Positions 49,946 through 57,194 of a DNA stretch of 64,000 bases are shown here, piece by piece (within the stretch, counting starts at the first letter, position 1; every line of letters begins with the position of its first letter). The stretch is from Nitrospirota bacterium. Its GTDB lineage: Bacteria; Nitrospirota_A; Leptospirillia; Leptospirillales; Leptospirillaceae. The notes beneath the pieces were generated by a model. It was not told where the DNA came from. It saw nothing but the letters and a program-made list of their open reading frames with translations, and ran no database searches. Location of the stretch: assembly GCA_021802325.1 (NCBI GenBank), contig JAKAAM010000001.1:10675-74674 (forward strand), written 5' to 3'. The translations under genes were made by a program, and so were the position numbers.

Positions 49946-50246
49946 AAGGGATCCGCATCAGAGATCTCCTATTGCGCACCTCATATTGATCCTCCATTTT
50001 CCTGATGTCCATTCACTCAAGGAAAAAAGACAACTTTTGTCGAGTCTGACCGCCAGGATTCGTGAACGATATCCCGTTTCGATCGCCGAAACGGGATATC
50101 AGGACCTCTGGCAAAGGGCAGTGGTGGAGGTGGTCATGATTTCCTCTGATCCACGCCTTCCGGAAAGAATCTTCGAGAAGATTCGCGAGATGGTGCTTTC
50201 TTCTCCAGAGTTGGTTCTTCTCGATTCGCACCGAGAGTTTCTATGA
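49926..50246 (+). CDS. DUF503 / YlxP-like protein
   Basis: The product of up to 106 residues carries the DUF503 core: 'H-S-L-K-E-K-R-Q-L-L-S-S-L', 'A-E-T-G-Y-Q-D-L-W-Q-R' and 'V-V-M-I-S-S-D'. YlxP proteins are small and associated with the nusA-infB-rbfA cluster; they probably act with ribosome maturation. The start is unclear. TTG 49926 lies inside infB and adds ~18 non-conserved residues. An ATG at 49942 overlapping the infB stop is in another frame and stops after 15 codons. A single-base shift would join it to the conserved frame. Confidence 0.8.
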   Translation: MSRSTHERDPHQRSPIAHLILILHFPDVHSLKEKRQLLSSLTARIRERYPVSIAETGYQDLWQRAVVEVVMISSDPRLPERIFEKIREMVLSSPELVLLDSHREFL

Positions 50247-50608
50247 AGCATGATCCCGGATTCCGAAGATCGGACAGAGTCTCAGCAGAGATTCATGAAG
50301 TCATGGCGATGATTCTGTCCCGCTTTTCCCGTGATTCTCGACTTTCCCGGGCGACCATCACGAGAGTGGCCCTTTCAGGGGATCTTCGAAAGGCCACGAT
50401 CTACTATCGCGTTTATCCCGGAGAGGATCCAGCCGCCTGCCAGGAAGCTTTCGATCGATACTGCGGAGGGCTTCGCAAGGAGCTTGCGAGCCGGATCAGG
50501 ATCAAGTACATTCCCGCCCTGACCTTCGCTCATGACGCCGATGAAACAGATCCCGCCAGGATTGAGCGCTTGTTGGCAAACCCGAACGCAGAGGACGGAG
50601 GAGAGTGA
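50243..50608 (+). CDS. rbfA: Ribosome-binding factor A
   Basis: RbfA is a KH-fold protein needed for late 16S rRNA processing and cold adaptation. The 121-residue product begins 'R-R-S-D-R-V-S-A-E-I-H-E-V-M-A-M-I-L' and has the characteristic 'I-T-R-V-A-L-S-G-D-L-R-K-A-T-I-Y-Y-R-V' strand-turn and a C-terminal 'I-K-Y-I-P-A-L-T-F' with acidic 'D-A-D-E-T-D-P-A-R-I'. Length is normal. The ATG overlaps the ylxP stop by four bases, and its own stop overlaps the truB start, so translation is coupled in a chain. Confidence 0.95.
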   Translation: MKHDPGFRRSDRVSAEIHEVMAMILSRFSRDSRLSRATITRVALSGDLRKATIYYRVYPGEDPAACQEAFDRYCGGLRKELASRIRIKYIPALTFAHDADETDPARIERLLANPNAEDGGE

Positions 50609-51627
50609 CTTTATTTGACGATCAGTCATCGTCGGAAATCTCCGGACTTCTTTTGGTGGACAAACCTGCCGGTCCGACCTCCCACGACATCGTTCACGCC
50701 CTTCGGAAAAAGTCGGGCATCGACAAAGTCGGCCACGGAGGGACGCTCGATCCCCTGGCTTCGGGGTTGCTCCCTCTTTTTCTGGGGGAAGCGACAAAGA
50801 TGTCGGGATTCATACAGGCACACGACAAGTCCTATTCTTTCGATGTCTCCCTCGGAGTGACAACGGATACCGATGACAGTCAGGGGACAGTCGTCGCGAG
50901 ATCCCCCATTCCGGAAGATCTTTCGGAGGAAAAAATAAGGGAGGTTCTGCAGGGCTTTGTGGGGGAGCAGTGGCAGGAGCCTCCGATGTACTCGGCGGTG
51001 AAGCAGAAGGGGGTTCCGCTCTACAAACTGGCGCGAAAAGGGATGACCGTGGAGCGCGACCCTCGCCTCGTGACGGTTCATTCGCTGGAATTTCTCACGT
51101 GTCAAGAAGGGAGGCTCTCTCTTCGCGTCCATTGTTCCAAGGGCACCTATGTGCGCGTGCTCGCGCGCCAAATCGGAGACGCTCTGGGATGCGGCGGCCA
51201 TGTCAGCCGTCTCCGGAGATTGACAGTAGGGCGTTTTTCGGTGGAGGGGGCGGTTGGGATGGAGGTCATCGAAAACTCCTGGAATGCAGAAGACCTTGGC
51301 GCCGCCCTGATTGGTCCGGAAAAGGTTTTCCTGGATCTTCCGTCCCTGGAGATTCTTCCGAACGCCGCTCCGGCCTTGCAGAAGGGGGGCCTGCTTCCCG
51401 GCATCTGGTTTTTTCGCCGGGAAGGATTGTTTCATGCGAAGGATACGATTAGAATAATGGGGCAGGAGGGGAAGATTCTGGGGTTAGCCGAGGCTCTTCT
51501 GAATAGCGAGGAGTTGAGTCTTTTTCCTGGAGGTATACCTGTGGCGAAAATCGTACTCCTTTTTCGGACAAAGTCAGCGCAGGTAAGAGAGGGAAAGCGT
51601 ATTCCCTCTCACAATGAAAACGGTTAA
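50605..51627 (+). CDS. truB: tRNA pseudouridine-55 synthase
   Basis: TruB makes pseudouridine 55 in the T loop of tRNAs. The 340-residue protein has 'G-L-L-L-V-D-K-P-A-G-P-T-S-H-D', the catalytic 'G-H-G-G-T-L-D-P-L-A-S-G-L-L' with nucleophilic Asp, 'Y-x-F-x-V-x-L-G-V-T-T-D-T-D-D' and 'S-K-G-T-Y-V-R-V-L-A-R-Q-I-G'. The C-terminus is PUA-like. The start is GTG at 50605 overlapping rbfA. No ribF follows; rpsO comes 15 bases after the stop. The last ~25 residues are basic and variable. Confidence 0.95.
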   Translation: MTLFDDQSSSEISGLLLVDKPAGPTSHDIVHALRKKSGIDKVGHGGTLDPLASGLLPLFLGEATKMSGFIQAHDKSYSFDVSLGVTTDTDDSQGTVVARSPIPEDLSEEKIREVLQGFVGEQWQEPPMYSAVKQKGVPLYKLARKGMTVERDPRLVTVHSLEFLTCQEGRLSLRVHCSKGTYVRVLARQIGDALGCGGHVSRLRRLTVGRFSVEGAVGMEVIENSWNAEDLGAALIGPEKVFLDLPSLEILPNAAPALQKGGLLPGIWFFRREGLFHAKDTIRIMGQEGKILGLAEALLNSEELSLFPGGIPVAKIVLLFRTKSAQVREGKRIPSHNENG

Positions 51628-51642
51628 AAGGGAGTTCAGGGC

Positions 51643-51912
51643 ATGGCGTTGAGCAAGGAAAAAAAGCAGGAAGTCATCAATTCATTCAAAATCTCCAGCA
51701 ATGATACCGGATCGGTCGAGGTTCAGGTGGCGATTCTGACCGAAAGGATCAACCAGCTTGGAGAGCATTTCAAAAAATTCCCAAAGGATGTCCATTCCCG
51801 TCGGGGCCTTCTTCTCATGGTCAGCAGAAGACGCCGTCACCTCAAGTATCTTCAGACAACCAATCCAGCCAAATATCAGGAAATCATTGCACGTCTCGGG
51901 TTGCGTCGCTAG
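51643..51912 (+). CDS. rpsO: 30S ribosomal protein S15
   Basis: S15 binds the 16S central domain early in assembly. The 89-residue product is full length and has '[18 protein letters not shown]' and 'H-S-R-R-G-L-L-x-M-V-S-R-R-R-x-x-L-x-Y-L', both typical. AAAGGGAG precedes the ATG. It is followed by a long hairpin and pnp, the same pairing as in E. coli, where PNPase and RNase III regulate pnp through a leader structure. Confidence 0.97.
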   Translation: MALSKEKKQEVINSFKISSNDTGSVEVQVAILTERINQLGEHFKKFPKDVHSRRGLLLMVSRRRRHLKYLQTTNPAKYQEIIARLGLRR

Positions 51913-51921
51913 ATTGAAAGG

Positions 51922-52000
51922 CGGGTTTCAGAAGGGCGTTGAGCTGACTTCCCCTGTCAGAAACAAGACAAAAGTCAGCTTTGCGGCCGCCTGAAACCCG
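51922..52000 (+). promoter_or_regulatory. Long hairpin in the rpsO-pnp intergenic leader
   Basis: CGGGTTTCAG (51922-51931) pairs with CTGAAACCCG (51991-52000), and inside it AGCTGACTT (51942-51950) pairs with AAGTCAGCT (51972-51980). The 10-by-10 base internal loop can form further pairs, and TGTC/GACA closes the tip. The result is a ~79-base double-stranded rod ending 51 bases before the pnp ATG. E. coli pnp has a comparable RNase III-cleaved leader used in autoregulation, so the same role is likely. It may also end rpsO transcripts. Confidence 0.7.
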
Positions 52001-52051
52001 TATCCATCAAGGATTCCATTGATCCGGCTACCGGAAAGGAACATCAAAAAC

Positions 52052-54181
52052 ATGAAGCAAGAAACTGTTGAAGTCAACGTTGGCGGGAAGACGGTCAGGC
52101 TCGAAACAGGTCGAATGGCCCGCCAAGCAGACGGAGCGATCGTCCTCTGGGTCGAGGGAACCGTGGTCATTGCGACCGCTGTGGCATCAAAAACCATCAA
52201 GCCCGGGACGGATTTCCTCCCGTTGACGGTCGACTATCAGGAAAGAGCCTATGCCGCAGGAAAGATTCCGGGCGGTTTTTTCAAGCGCGAAGGGAAGCCC
52301 TCCGAGAGGGAGATCCTGAACAGCCGACTGGTCGATCGGCCCATTCGCCCGCTTTTTCCGGAGGGCTTTTATTATGACACACAGGTGATCGCTTCGGTCG
52401 TTTCTGCTGACAGAAGCGGGGTCACCGATGTGATGGCTGTGGTTGCGGCATCGGCGGCTCTCACCATCTCCGATATTCCCTTCCATGATCCCATGGGTGC
52501 CGTTCGGGTTGGCTACATCGACGGAAATTTTGTCATCAACCCCGATCTTGAGCAGCAGGAAAAGTCCTCCATCGATCTGGTCGTTGCGGGAACCGCCGAT
52601 GCGATCATGATGGTTGAAGGAAAGGCCTCCGAAGTCTCTGAGGAACTGTTTCTGGAAGCCATTCGCACCGCACACAATGCCTGTCAGCCGATCATTGCAG
52701 CCCAGATTGAGCTTCAGAAAAAGGCCGGAAAGGTCAAGCGGGCTATTCCCCCTGTCCCTGTTCGCCCCGAATTGATGGAGAAGATTCGGCAGGGAGGGAA
52801 GGAACCACTGTCTGCCGTTCTTGTCATGTCCGACAAAAAGGCCCGTGAAGACAAGACCTCTGAAATCCGGAACACTCTTTCCAAGGAGCTTTTTCCCGAC
52901 GGTTTCAAGGATGCCCATGAAGAAAAGGAGTTTTCAACAGGGTTTCACGATCTCGAAAGAGAGCTCCTCCGGGCGATGGTCCTCGATCGCGGCATTCGTG
53001 CCGACGGTCGAAAGACAACGGAAATTCGTCCAATCACGATCGAAGTGGGCATCCTGCCCAGGACTCATGGATCGGCCCTCTTCACGCGAGGTGAAACCCA
53101 GAGCCTTTCCGTCGCGACTCTCGGAACATCCGATGACGAGCAAAGGATTGACGCGTTGGAAGGGGAATCGACCAAGCGGTTTATGCTGCATTACAACTTT
53201 CCCGCCTTCTCGGTGGGTGAGGTCAAGCCGATGCGGGGTCCCGGAAGACGCGAGATTGGTCATGGAAATCTTGCCGAACGGGCTCTGTTGCCCATTCTTC
53301 CCTCGAAGGAAGCTTTTCCCTATTCCATCCGCCTTGTCTCAGACATTCTTGAATCCAATGGGTCCACGTCCATGGCAACGGTATGTGGCGGAACCCTGGC
53401 GATGATGGATGCCGGAATCCCGATCAAGGCTCCCGTGGCGGGGATCGCGATGGGACTCATCAAGGAAGGCGACCGGGTGGCCATTCTCTCTGATATTCTG
53501 GGAATAGAGGATCATCTGGGAGATATGGATTTCAAGGTGACGGGCACAGATTCCGGGGTGACTGCGGTCCAGATGGACATCAAGATCAAGGGAATCACCC
53601 TGGAGATCATGAAAAAAGCGCTCGATCAGGCTCGTGAAGGCCGAATGCATATCATGGGCAAAATGAAGGCTTCGATGCCGTCCGTTCGAGCGACGATGTC
53701 TCCTTATGCGCCCCGGATCCTGACGATTCAGGTGAAGCAGGACAAGATTCGGGAGGTGATCGGCCCTGGAGGCAAAATGATCCGGAGCATCACAGAAAAA
53801 ACCGGAGTCAAGATCGACATCGAGGATTCAGGTCTGATTCGCGTCGCGTCCGCCGACGAGGAAGCCGCTCGAAAGGCCATCGAAATGATCAACCAGATCG
53901 TCGCGGAGGCGGAGGTCGGGAAGATCTACCTCGGAAAGGTCAAGACGATCGCCGATTATGGGGCATTTGTTGAGATCATGCCGGGAACGACCGGCTTGTG
54001 TCATGTTTCCCAGCTGGAGCCACGGAGAGTGGAAAAGGTCACCGATGTCGTCAACGAAGGAGACGAGATCGTCGTCAAGGTCCTTGAAGTCGACCGTCAG
54101 GGAAAAATCCGCCTGTCCCGCAAGGAAGCCATTGCCGAGGAAGGTGAGGGTCGGGAACATCGGTCGGCTGCCAAGGCCTGA
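52052..54181 (+). CDS. pnp: Polyribonucleotide nucleotidyltransferase (PNPase)
   Basis: PNPase degrades RNA 3'-to-5' by phosphorolysis. The 709-residue protein has two RNase PH domains (~10-220 and ~310-540, with 'P-R-T-H-G-S-A-L-F-T-R-G-E-T-Q' and the catalytic 'S-D-I-L-E-S-N-G-S-T-S-M-A-T-V-C'). An all-alpha linker lies between, then KH (~555-615, 'I-G-P-G-G-K-M-I-R') and S1 (~620-690). ATG 52052 is preferred over TTG 52019; GGAAAGGA lies 11 bases upstream. A structured leader precedes it. It is the last gene of the rimP operon, with a GC-rich hairpin after the stop. Confidence 0.97.
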   Translation: MKQETVEVNVGGKTVRLETGRMARQADGAIVLWVEGTVVIATAVASKTIKPGTDFLPLTVDYQERAYAAGKIPGGFFKREGKPSEREILNSRLVDRPIRPLFPEGFYYDTQVIASVVSADRSGVTDVMAVVAASAALTISDIPFHDPMGAVRVGYIDGNFVINPDLEQQEKSSIDLVVAGTADAIMMVEGKASEVSEELFLEAIRTAHNACQPIIAAQIELQKKAGKVKRAIPPVPVRPELMEKIRQGGKEPLSAVLVMSDKKAREDKTSEIRNTLSKELFPDGFKDAHEEKEFSTGFHDLERELLRAMVLDRGIRADGRKTTEIRPITIEVGILPRTHGSALFTRGETQSLSVATLGTSDDEQRIDALEGESTKRFMLHYNFPAFSVGEVKPMRGPGRREIGHGNLAERALLPILPSKEAFPYSIRLVSDILESNGSTSMATVCGGTLAMMDAGIPIKAPVAGIAMGLIKEGDRVAILSDILGIEDHLGDMDFKVTGTDSGVTAVQMDIKIKGITLEIMKKALDQAREGRMHIMGKMKASMPSVRATMSPYAPRILTIQVKQDKIREVIGPGGKMIRSITEKTGVKIDIEDSGLIRVASADEEAARKAIEMINQIVAEAEVGKIYLGKVKTIADYGAFVEIMPGTTGLCHVSQLEPRRVEKVTDVVNEGDEIVVKVLEVDRQGKIRLSRKEAIAEEGEGREHRSAAKA

Positions 54182-54196
54182 TTCTATTCCTTGATT

Positions 54197-54235
54197 CCCC
54201 CGGTTCTGGCGTCCAGTAAATGTCTGGAACGGGGG
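54197..54235 (+). terminator. GC-rich hairpin after pnp
   Basis: CCCCCG (54197-54202) pairs with the CGGGGG run ending at 54235. Further imperfect pairs extend into TTCTGG/CTGGAA, leaving a large loop. A T6 run follows about 16 bases later. It is a likely, if imperfect, terminator for the rimP-pnp operon. Confidence 0.5.
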
Positions 54236-54248
54236 ATGACAGGAAGCC

Positions 54249-54277
54249 TTGTTTTTTGAAATCGGCTTTGCCATAAT
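54249..54277 (+). promoter_or_regulatory. Sigma-70-type promoter for the 40-residue peptide gene
   Basis: TTGTTT (54249-54254) and CATAAT (54272-54277) are separated by 17 bases. Transcription would start near 54284, leaving a leader of about 130 bases before 54416. The leader includes a GTATC-A-GATAC dyad near 54299-54309. Confidence 0.45.
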
Positions 54278-54415
54278 GGTCGAGTCTTAATCCCAAAGTA
54301 TCAGATACGCCTTTTTAACCCCCCATCAACCTCTGTGGCCAGAATCGCCTGGCGGGGGAGGGGCCTCTTCGGGGATCGGGAAGAGGGTTTGGCATTCAAA
54401 AAGGAGGAGATGTCG

Positions 54416-54538
54416 ATGGATGTGAACAAGGGTGCTGCGGGTCTGGTCGTTGTTGCGATTATCATGGCCGTGGTGTGGGGAGGCCTTTCCGCGTATGTGG
54501 GAGTGAACCCGTTCTTCCTTCCGACCGGAGCTCATTAG
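54416..54538 (+). CDS. 40-residue single-helix membrane peptide, possibly a small oxidase subunit
   Basis: The peptide has a short polar start 'M-D-V-N-K-G-A-A-G', one membrane helix of about 22 residues ending with 'V-V-W-G-G-L-S-A-Y', and a Pro/Phe-rich tail. ATG 54416 is chosen because AGGAGG (54402-54407) lies 8 bases upstream; ATG 54410 is too close. The unit has its own promoter and terminator, so it is very likely expressed. The 'K-G-A ... V-x-W-x-G-x-x-A' layout recalls the tiny subunit IIa of ba3-type haem-copper oxidases (Thermus CoxIIa). That is resemblance only and not proven. Confidence 0.7.
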   Translation: MDVNKGAAGLVVVAIIMAVVWGGLSAYVGVNPFFLPTGAH

Positions 54539-54560
54539 TTTTTTCGAGGTTTACCCGCCT

Positions 54561-54582
54561 ACCGGACGAACCGGTGATTTTT
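54561..54582 (+). terminator. Intrinsic terminator after the 40-residue peptide gene
   Basis: ACCGG (54561-54565), loop ACGAA and CCGGT (54571-54575) are followed by GATTTTTCTTT. The stem is short, but the T-rich tail fits a Rho-independent terminator. Confidence 0.6.
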
Positions 54583-54613
54583 CTTTGCAATTATTCTATT
54601 CTTCTTTTGCAGG

Positions 54614-54640
54614 AGGGTGTCGTTTAATAAACGGCACCCT
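54614..54640. repeat. 12-bp hairpin downstream of the peptide gene
   Basis: The arms AGGGTGTCGTTT (54614-54625) and AAACGGCACCCT (54629-54640) pair fully with one T-G wobble around a 3-base loop. No long T tract follows. It may back up the preceding terminator or insulate the next operon. A further GGACC/GGTCC hairpin lies near 54662-54676. Confidence 0.6.
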
Positions 54641-54790
54641 TACTGTAATGGATGTCCCTCGAGGACCAAGTGGTCCCTTTCCTCACGACAAAAAATAAAC
54701 AGAATTTCCCCGGCTTTAAGTCTTTCCCCGCTTTTTTAGGGCTGCATTGCGTGCTCTGATCGTTTCAGAATCAGAAGCGGAATCAAGACG

Positions 54791-56065
54791 ATGTCGCCGG
54801 GGTCTTCCAAAGAAAGAATCGCCGTGCCTTATATCAAGCAAATCCTGTCCAATGGTCTGACCGTCTATTGCGATCCACTCGCGACCTCCCGATCGGTCGC
54901 CATCGGGGTTTGGGTCCGTGCCGGTTCGCGTTTCGAGAGTCCCCTTGAAGCGGGGATGACCCATTTCCTGGAGCATATGTGCTTCAAGGGGACTCCCTCG
55001 CGTTCGGCCCAACAGATTGCCAACGAGATGGATCTTCTGGGTGGAGAGATGAATGCCTTCACGTCCCAGGAAATGACCTGCTTTTATACCCATGTTCTCT
55101 CAGAAAATGCCGGACGGGCGGCAACGCTTCTGGGAGACCTGCTGACGCGATCGGTTTTTGATCCGGAAGAGCTGTCCCGGGAAAAGGGGGTCGTCATAGA
55201 GGAAATTGCCGAGTCACAGGATGACCCGGAAGATCTGGTCACGCAGCAGCTTTATGAGGCCCACTTCGGGAGCCATCCCCTCGCTCTTCCCATTCTGGGA
55301 ACGGAGTCCTCCGTCTCGGCCTTTACCCGGGAAGAGGTCAAGAATTATTTTCTTAGGAACTACCATCGGGGCGGGATGTTTGTGACGATTTCCGGACGCT
55401 TTCAGTGGCCGCAACTCCGGGAAACCCTCGAAGAGGCATTTTCCGAGATTCCTCCCGAACAGTCCGGAGCGGAGCGGGCCACCGGCGGATTTGTTCCCGC
55501 CTACGACAGACGCGAAACCGCCCGGGATCTCGAACAGGTGCACGTGGCCCTGGGAATGTCCGGATTGCCGGTAGCTCACAAAGATCAGACCGCCCTTCGG
55601 CTTCTGAACCTGCATCTAGGAGGGGGAATGAGTTCCCGCCTTTTTCAGGAGGTCAGGGAAAAGCGGGGTCTGGCGTATTCGATCTATTCGACGGGACAAT
55701 CCTTTGTCGATGGCGGTCTCGTCCGGATCGCCGCCTCGACACGGCCTTCGAAAAAAGAAGAGCTCCTCGCCATCCTTGTCGATGAGCTGGGTCGACTCCA
55801 GGAGGTCCCGCTGACAGGCGACGAGCTTTTGCGGGCGAAGAACCAGCTTAAAAGTTCCCTCCTGATAGGGCTCGAATCGATCCTGACGCGCATGAACAAG
55901 ATGGGGCGCGACATCCTGTATTGGGGCGAGGAGCTGGAAACGGACAAGCTGGAGAGATGGATCGACGATGCCACTCCTCTGGACCTGCTTCGTGTCGCCC
56001 GCGACCAGGACTGGGTGTCCCGGCGTTCTCTCAGCGTTCTCGGACCGGAGAAGGACGCACCATGA
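54791..56065 (+). CDS. M16 family zinc peptidase (processing-peptidase-like)
   Basis: The 424-residue protein has the inverted zinc motif H-x2-E-H (His58, Glu61, His62, 'T-H-F-L-E-H-M') and the downstream Glu in the 'V-V-I-E-E-I-A-E-S-Q-D-D-P' region. It also has the C-terminal half-domain with 'E-K-R-G-L-A-Y-S-I-Y-S'. It resembles PqqL/YmxG-type single-chain peptidases that work as dimers and degrade small peptides. There is no signal peptide, so it is cytoplasmic. It starts the M16-pdxJ-acpS-nnr-udg-lapA-mutS run; its stop overlaps pdxJ by four bases. Confidence 0.9.
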   Translation: MSPGSSKERIAVPYIKQILSNGLTVYCDPLATSRSVAIGVWVRAGSRFESPLEAGMTHFLEHMCFKGTPSRSAQQIANEMDLLGGEMNAFTSQEMTCFYTHVLSENAGRAATLLGDLLTRSVFDPEELSREKGVVIEEIAESQDDPEDLVTQQLYEAHFGSHPLALPILGTESSVSAFTREEVKNYFLRNYHRGGMFVTISGRFQWPQLRETLEEAFSEIPPEQSGAERATGGFVPAYDRRETARDLEQVHVALGMSGLPVAHKDQTALRLLNLHLGGGMSSRLFQEVREKRGLAYSIYSTGQSFVDGGLVRIAASTRPSKKEELLAILVDELGRLQEVPLTGDELLRAKNQLKSSLLIGLESILTRMNKMGRDILYWGEELETDKLERWIDDATPLDLLRVARDQDWVSRRSLSVLGPEKDAP

Positions 56066-56820
56066 TTTCCTCAGTCTTTCCCGTGCGTCTGGGCGTCAAC
56101 ATCGACCATGTGGCGACGATTCGTCAGGCTCGGGGAGGGTTCGATCCGGATCCCCTGGCGGCTGCGCACCTCGCGAGGCTTGCGGGTGCGGACCAGATTG
56201 TTCTCCACGTGCGCGAAGACCGTCGCCATGCCAATGAGACCGACCTCCGGCGGTTTAGGGAAACGGTCTCTCTTCCGGTCAATCTCGAGATGGCTCTGAC
56301 GGAGGAAATGGCCGGATTAGCCCTGTCTTTTTCTCCGGAGCGGGTCACTCTCGTGCCTGAAAAACGGACCGAACGCACGACGGAGGGGGGACTGGTCCTG
56401 ACGCCGGATTATCTGAAGGCCCTGGATTCCTTCTCGAGACGCTGCATGGAAAAGGGAATCAGGGTGAGCCTTTTCATGGACCCCGACCCGGAGATGCTGG
56501 GCCGGATTCCTGTGTTCGGAGTGGACCAAGTGGAGCTTCATACGGGGTCTTATTCCCAGGCATTCGGGACGTCCCGGGAAGGGGAGGAATTGGCCCGACT
56601 CTCTGCGGCGGCGACGCAGGTCGCTCGCCAAGGGCTCATTCTGGCAGCCGGCCACGGCCTGACCCTGTTCAATCTTCCCCGAATTCTTGGGTTGCCAGGC
56701 TTGGCCGAAGTCAATATCGGCCATAGCATCATCGCCCGGGCCGTCCTGTTCGGAATCCGGGATGCGGTCTCCGAGGTGCGCTCCCTTCTTCTCGCCCCTT
56801 TCGGAGGAGGATCCCGATGA
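56062..56820 (+). CDS. pdxJ: Pyridoxine 5'-phosphate synthase
   Basis: PdxJ closes the pyridoxine ring from 1-deoxyxylulose-5-phosphate and 3-amino-1-phosphohydroxyacetone. The 252-residue TIM-barrel protein has 'L-G-V-N-I-D-H-V-A-T-I-R-Q-A-R', 'I-V-L-H-V-R-E-D-R-R-H', 'V-T-L-V-P-E-K-R' and 'E-V-N-I-G-H-S-I-I-A-R-A', which hold the phosphate and catalytic residues. The start ATG 56062 overlaps the M16 stop (ATGA). It is followed by acpS with the same ATGA overlap; pdxJ-acpS is a widespread pairing. Confidence 0.96.
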   Translation: MISSVFPVRLGVNIDHVATIRQARGGFDPDPLAAAHLARLAGADQIVLHVREDRRHANETDLRRFRETVSLPVNLEMALTEEMAGLALSFSPERVTLVPEKRTERTTEGGLVLTPDYLKALDSFSRRCMEKGIRVSLFMDPDPEMLGRIPVFGVDQVELHTGSYSQAFGTSREGEELARLSAAATQVARQGLILAAGHGLTLFNLPRILGLPGLAEVNIGHSIIARAVLFGIRDAVSEVRSLLLAPFGGGSR

Positions 56821-57194
56821 TCCGCGGTCTCGGGATCGATCTTGTGCTGGTCTCCCGGATCGAAAGCGCCTTAAGCCGTTTCGGAGAACGCTTCGCCTCC
56901 CGCGTTTACACTCCGGAGGAACGCCGTCAGTCCGGGGGGAAATCGACTTTCCTTGCGGGACGATTTGCGATCAAGGAGGCTCTTCTGAAGGCCCTTGGAA
57001 CCGGTCTGGCGGAGGGAGTCCGCTGGAAGGAGATCGAAACGCTCTCCCGGGATTCGGGAGCGCCTGAAGTCCGCTGCTCCGGCAGGGTTCTGGACCTCCT
57101 CGGACATCGCGGGATCGGAACGATTTGGGCCTCCTTAAGCCACGATCGGGACCATGTGGTGGCGGTCGTCGTCCTGGAAGGGCCTTCTTCATGA
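56817..57194 (+). CDS. acpS: Holo-[acyl-carrier-protein] synthase
   Basis: AcpS attaches 4'-phosphopantetheine to acyl carrier protein. The 125-residue protein has 'I-x-G-L-G-I-D-L-V-x-V-x-R-I' with the Mg-binding Asp, the second motif 'L-A-G-R-F-A-I-K-E-A-L-L-K-A-L-G-T-G', and the Ser-His pair in 'S-L-S-H-D-R'. Length is normal. It overlaps pdxJ and nnr by four bases each, so all are translated in a coupled series. Cytoplasmic, required for fatty acid synthesis. Confidence 0.94.
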   Translation: MIRGLGIDLVLVSRIESALSRFGERFASRVYTPEERRQSGGKSTFLAGRFAIKEALLKALGTGLAEGVRWKEIETLSRDSGAPEVRCSGRVLDLLGHRGIGTIWASLSHDRDHVVAVVVLEGPSS

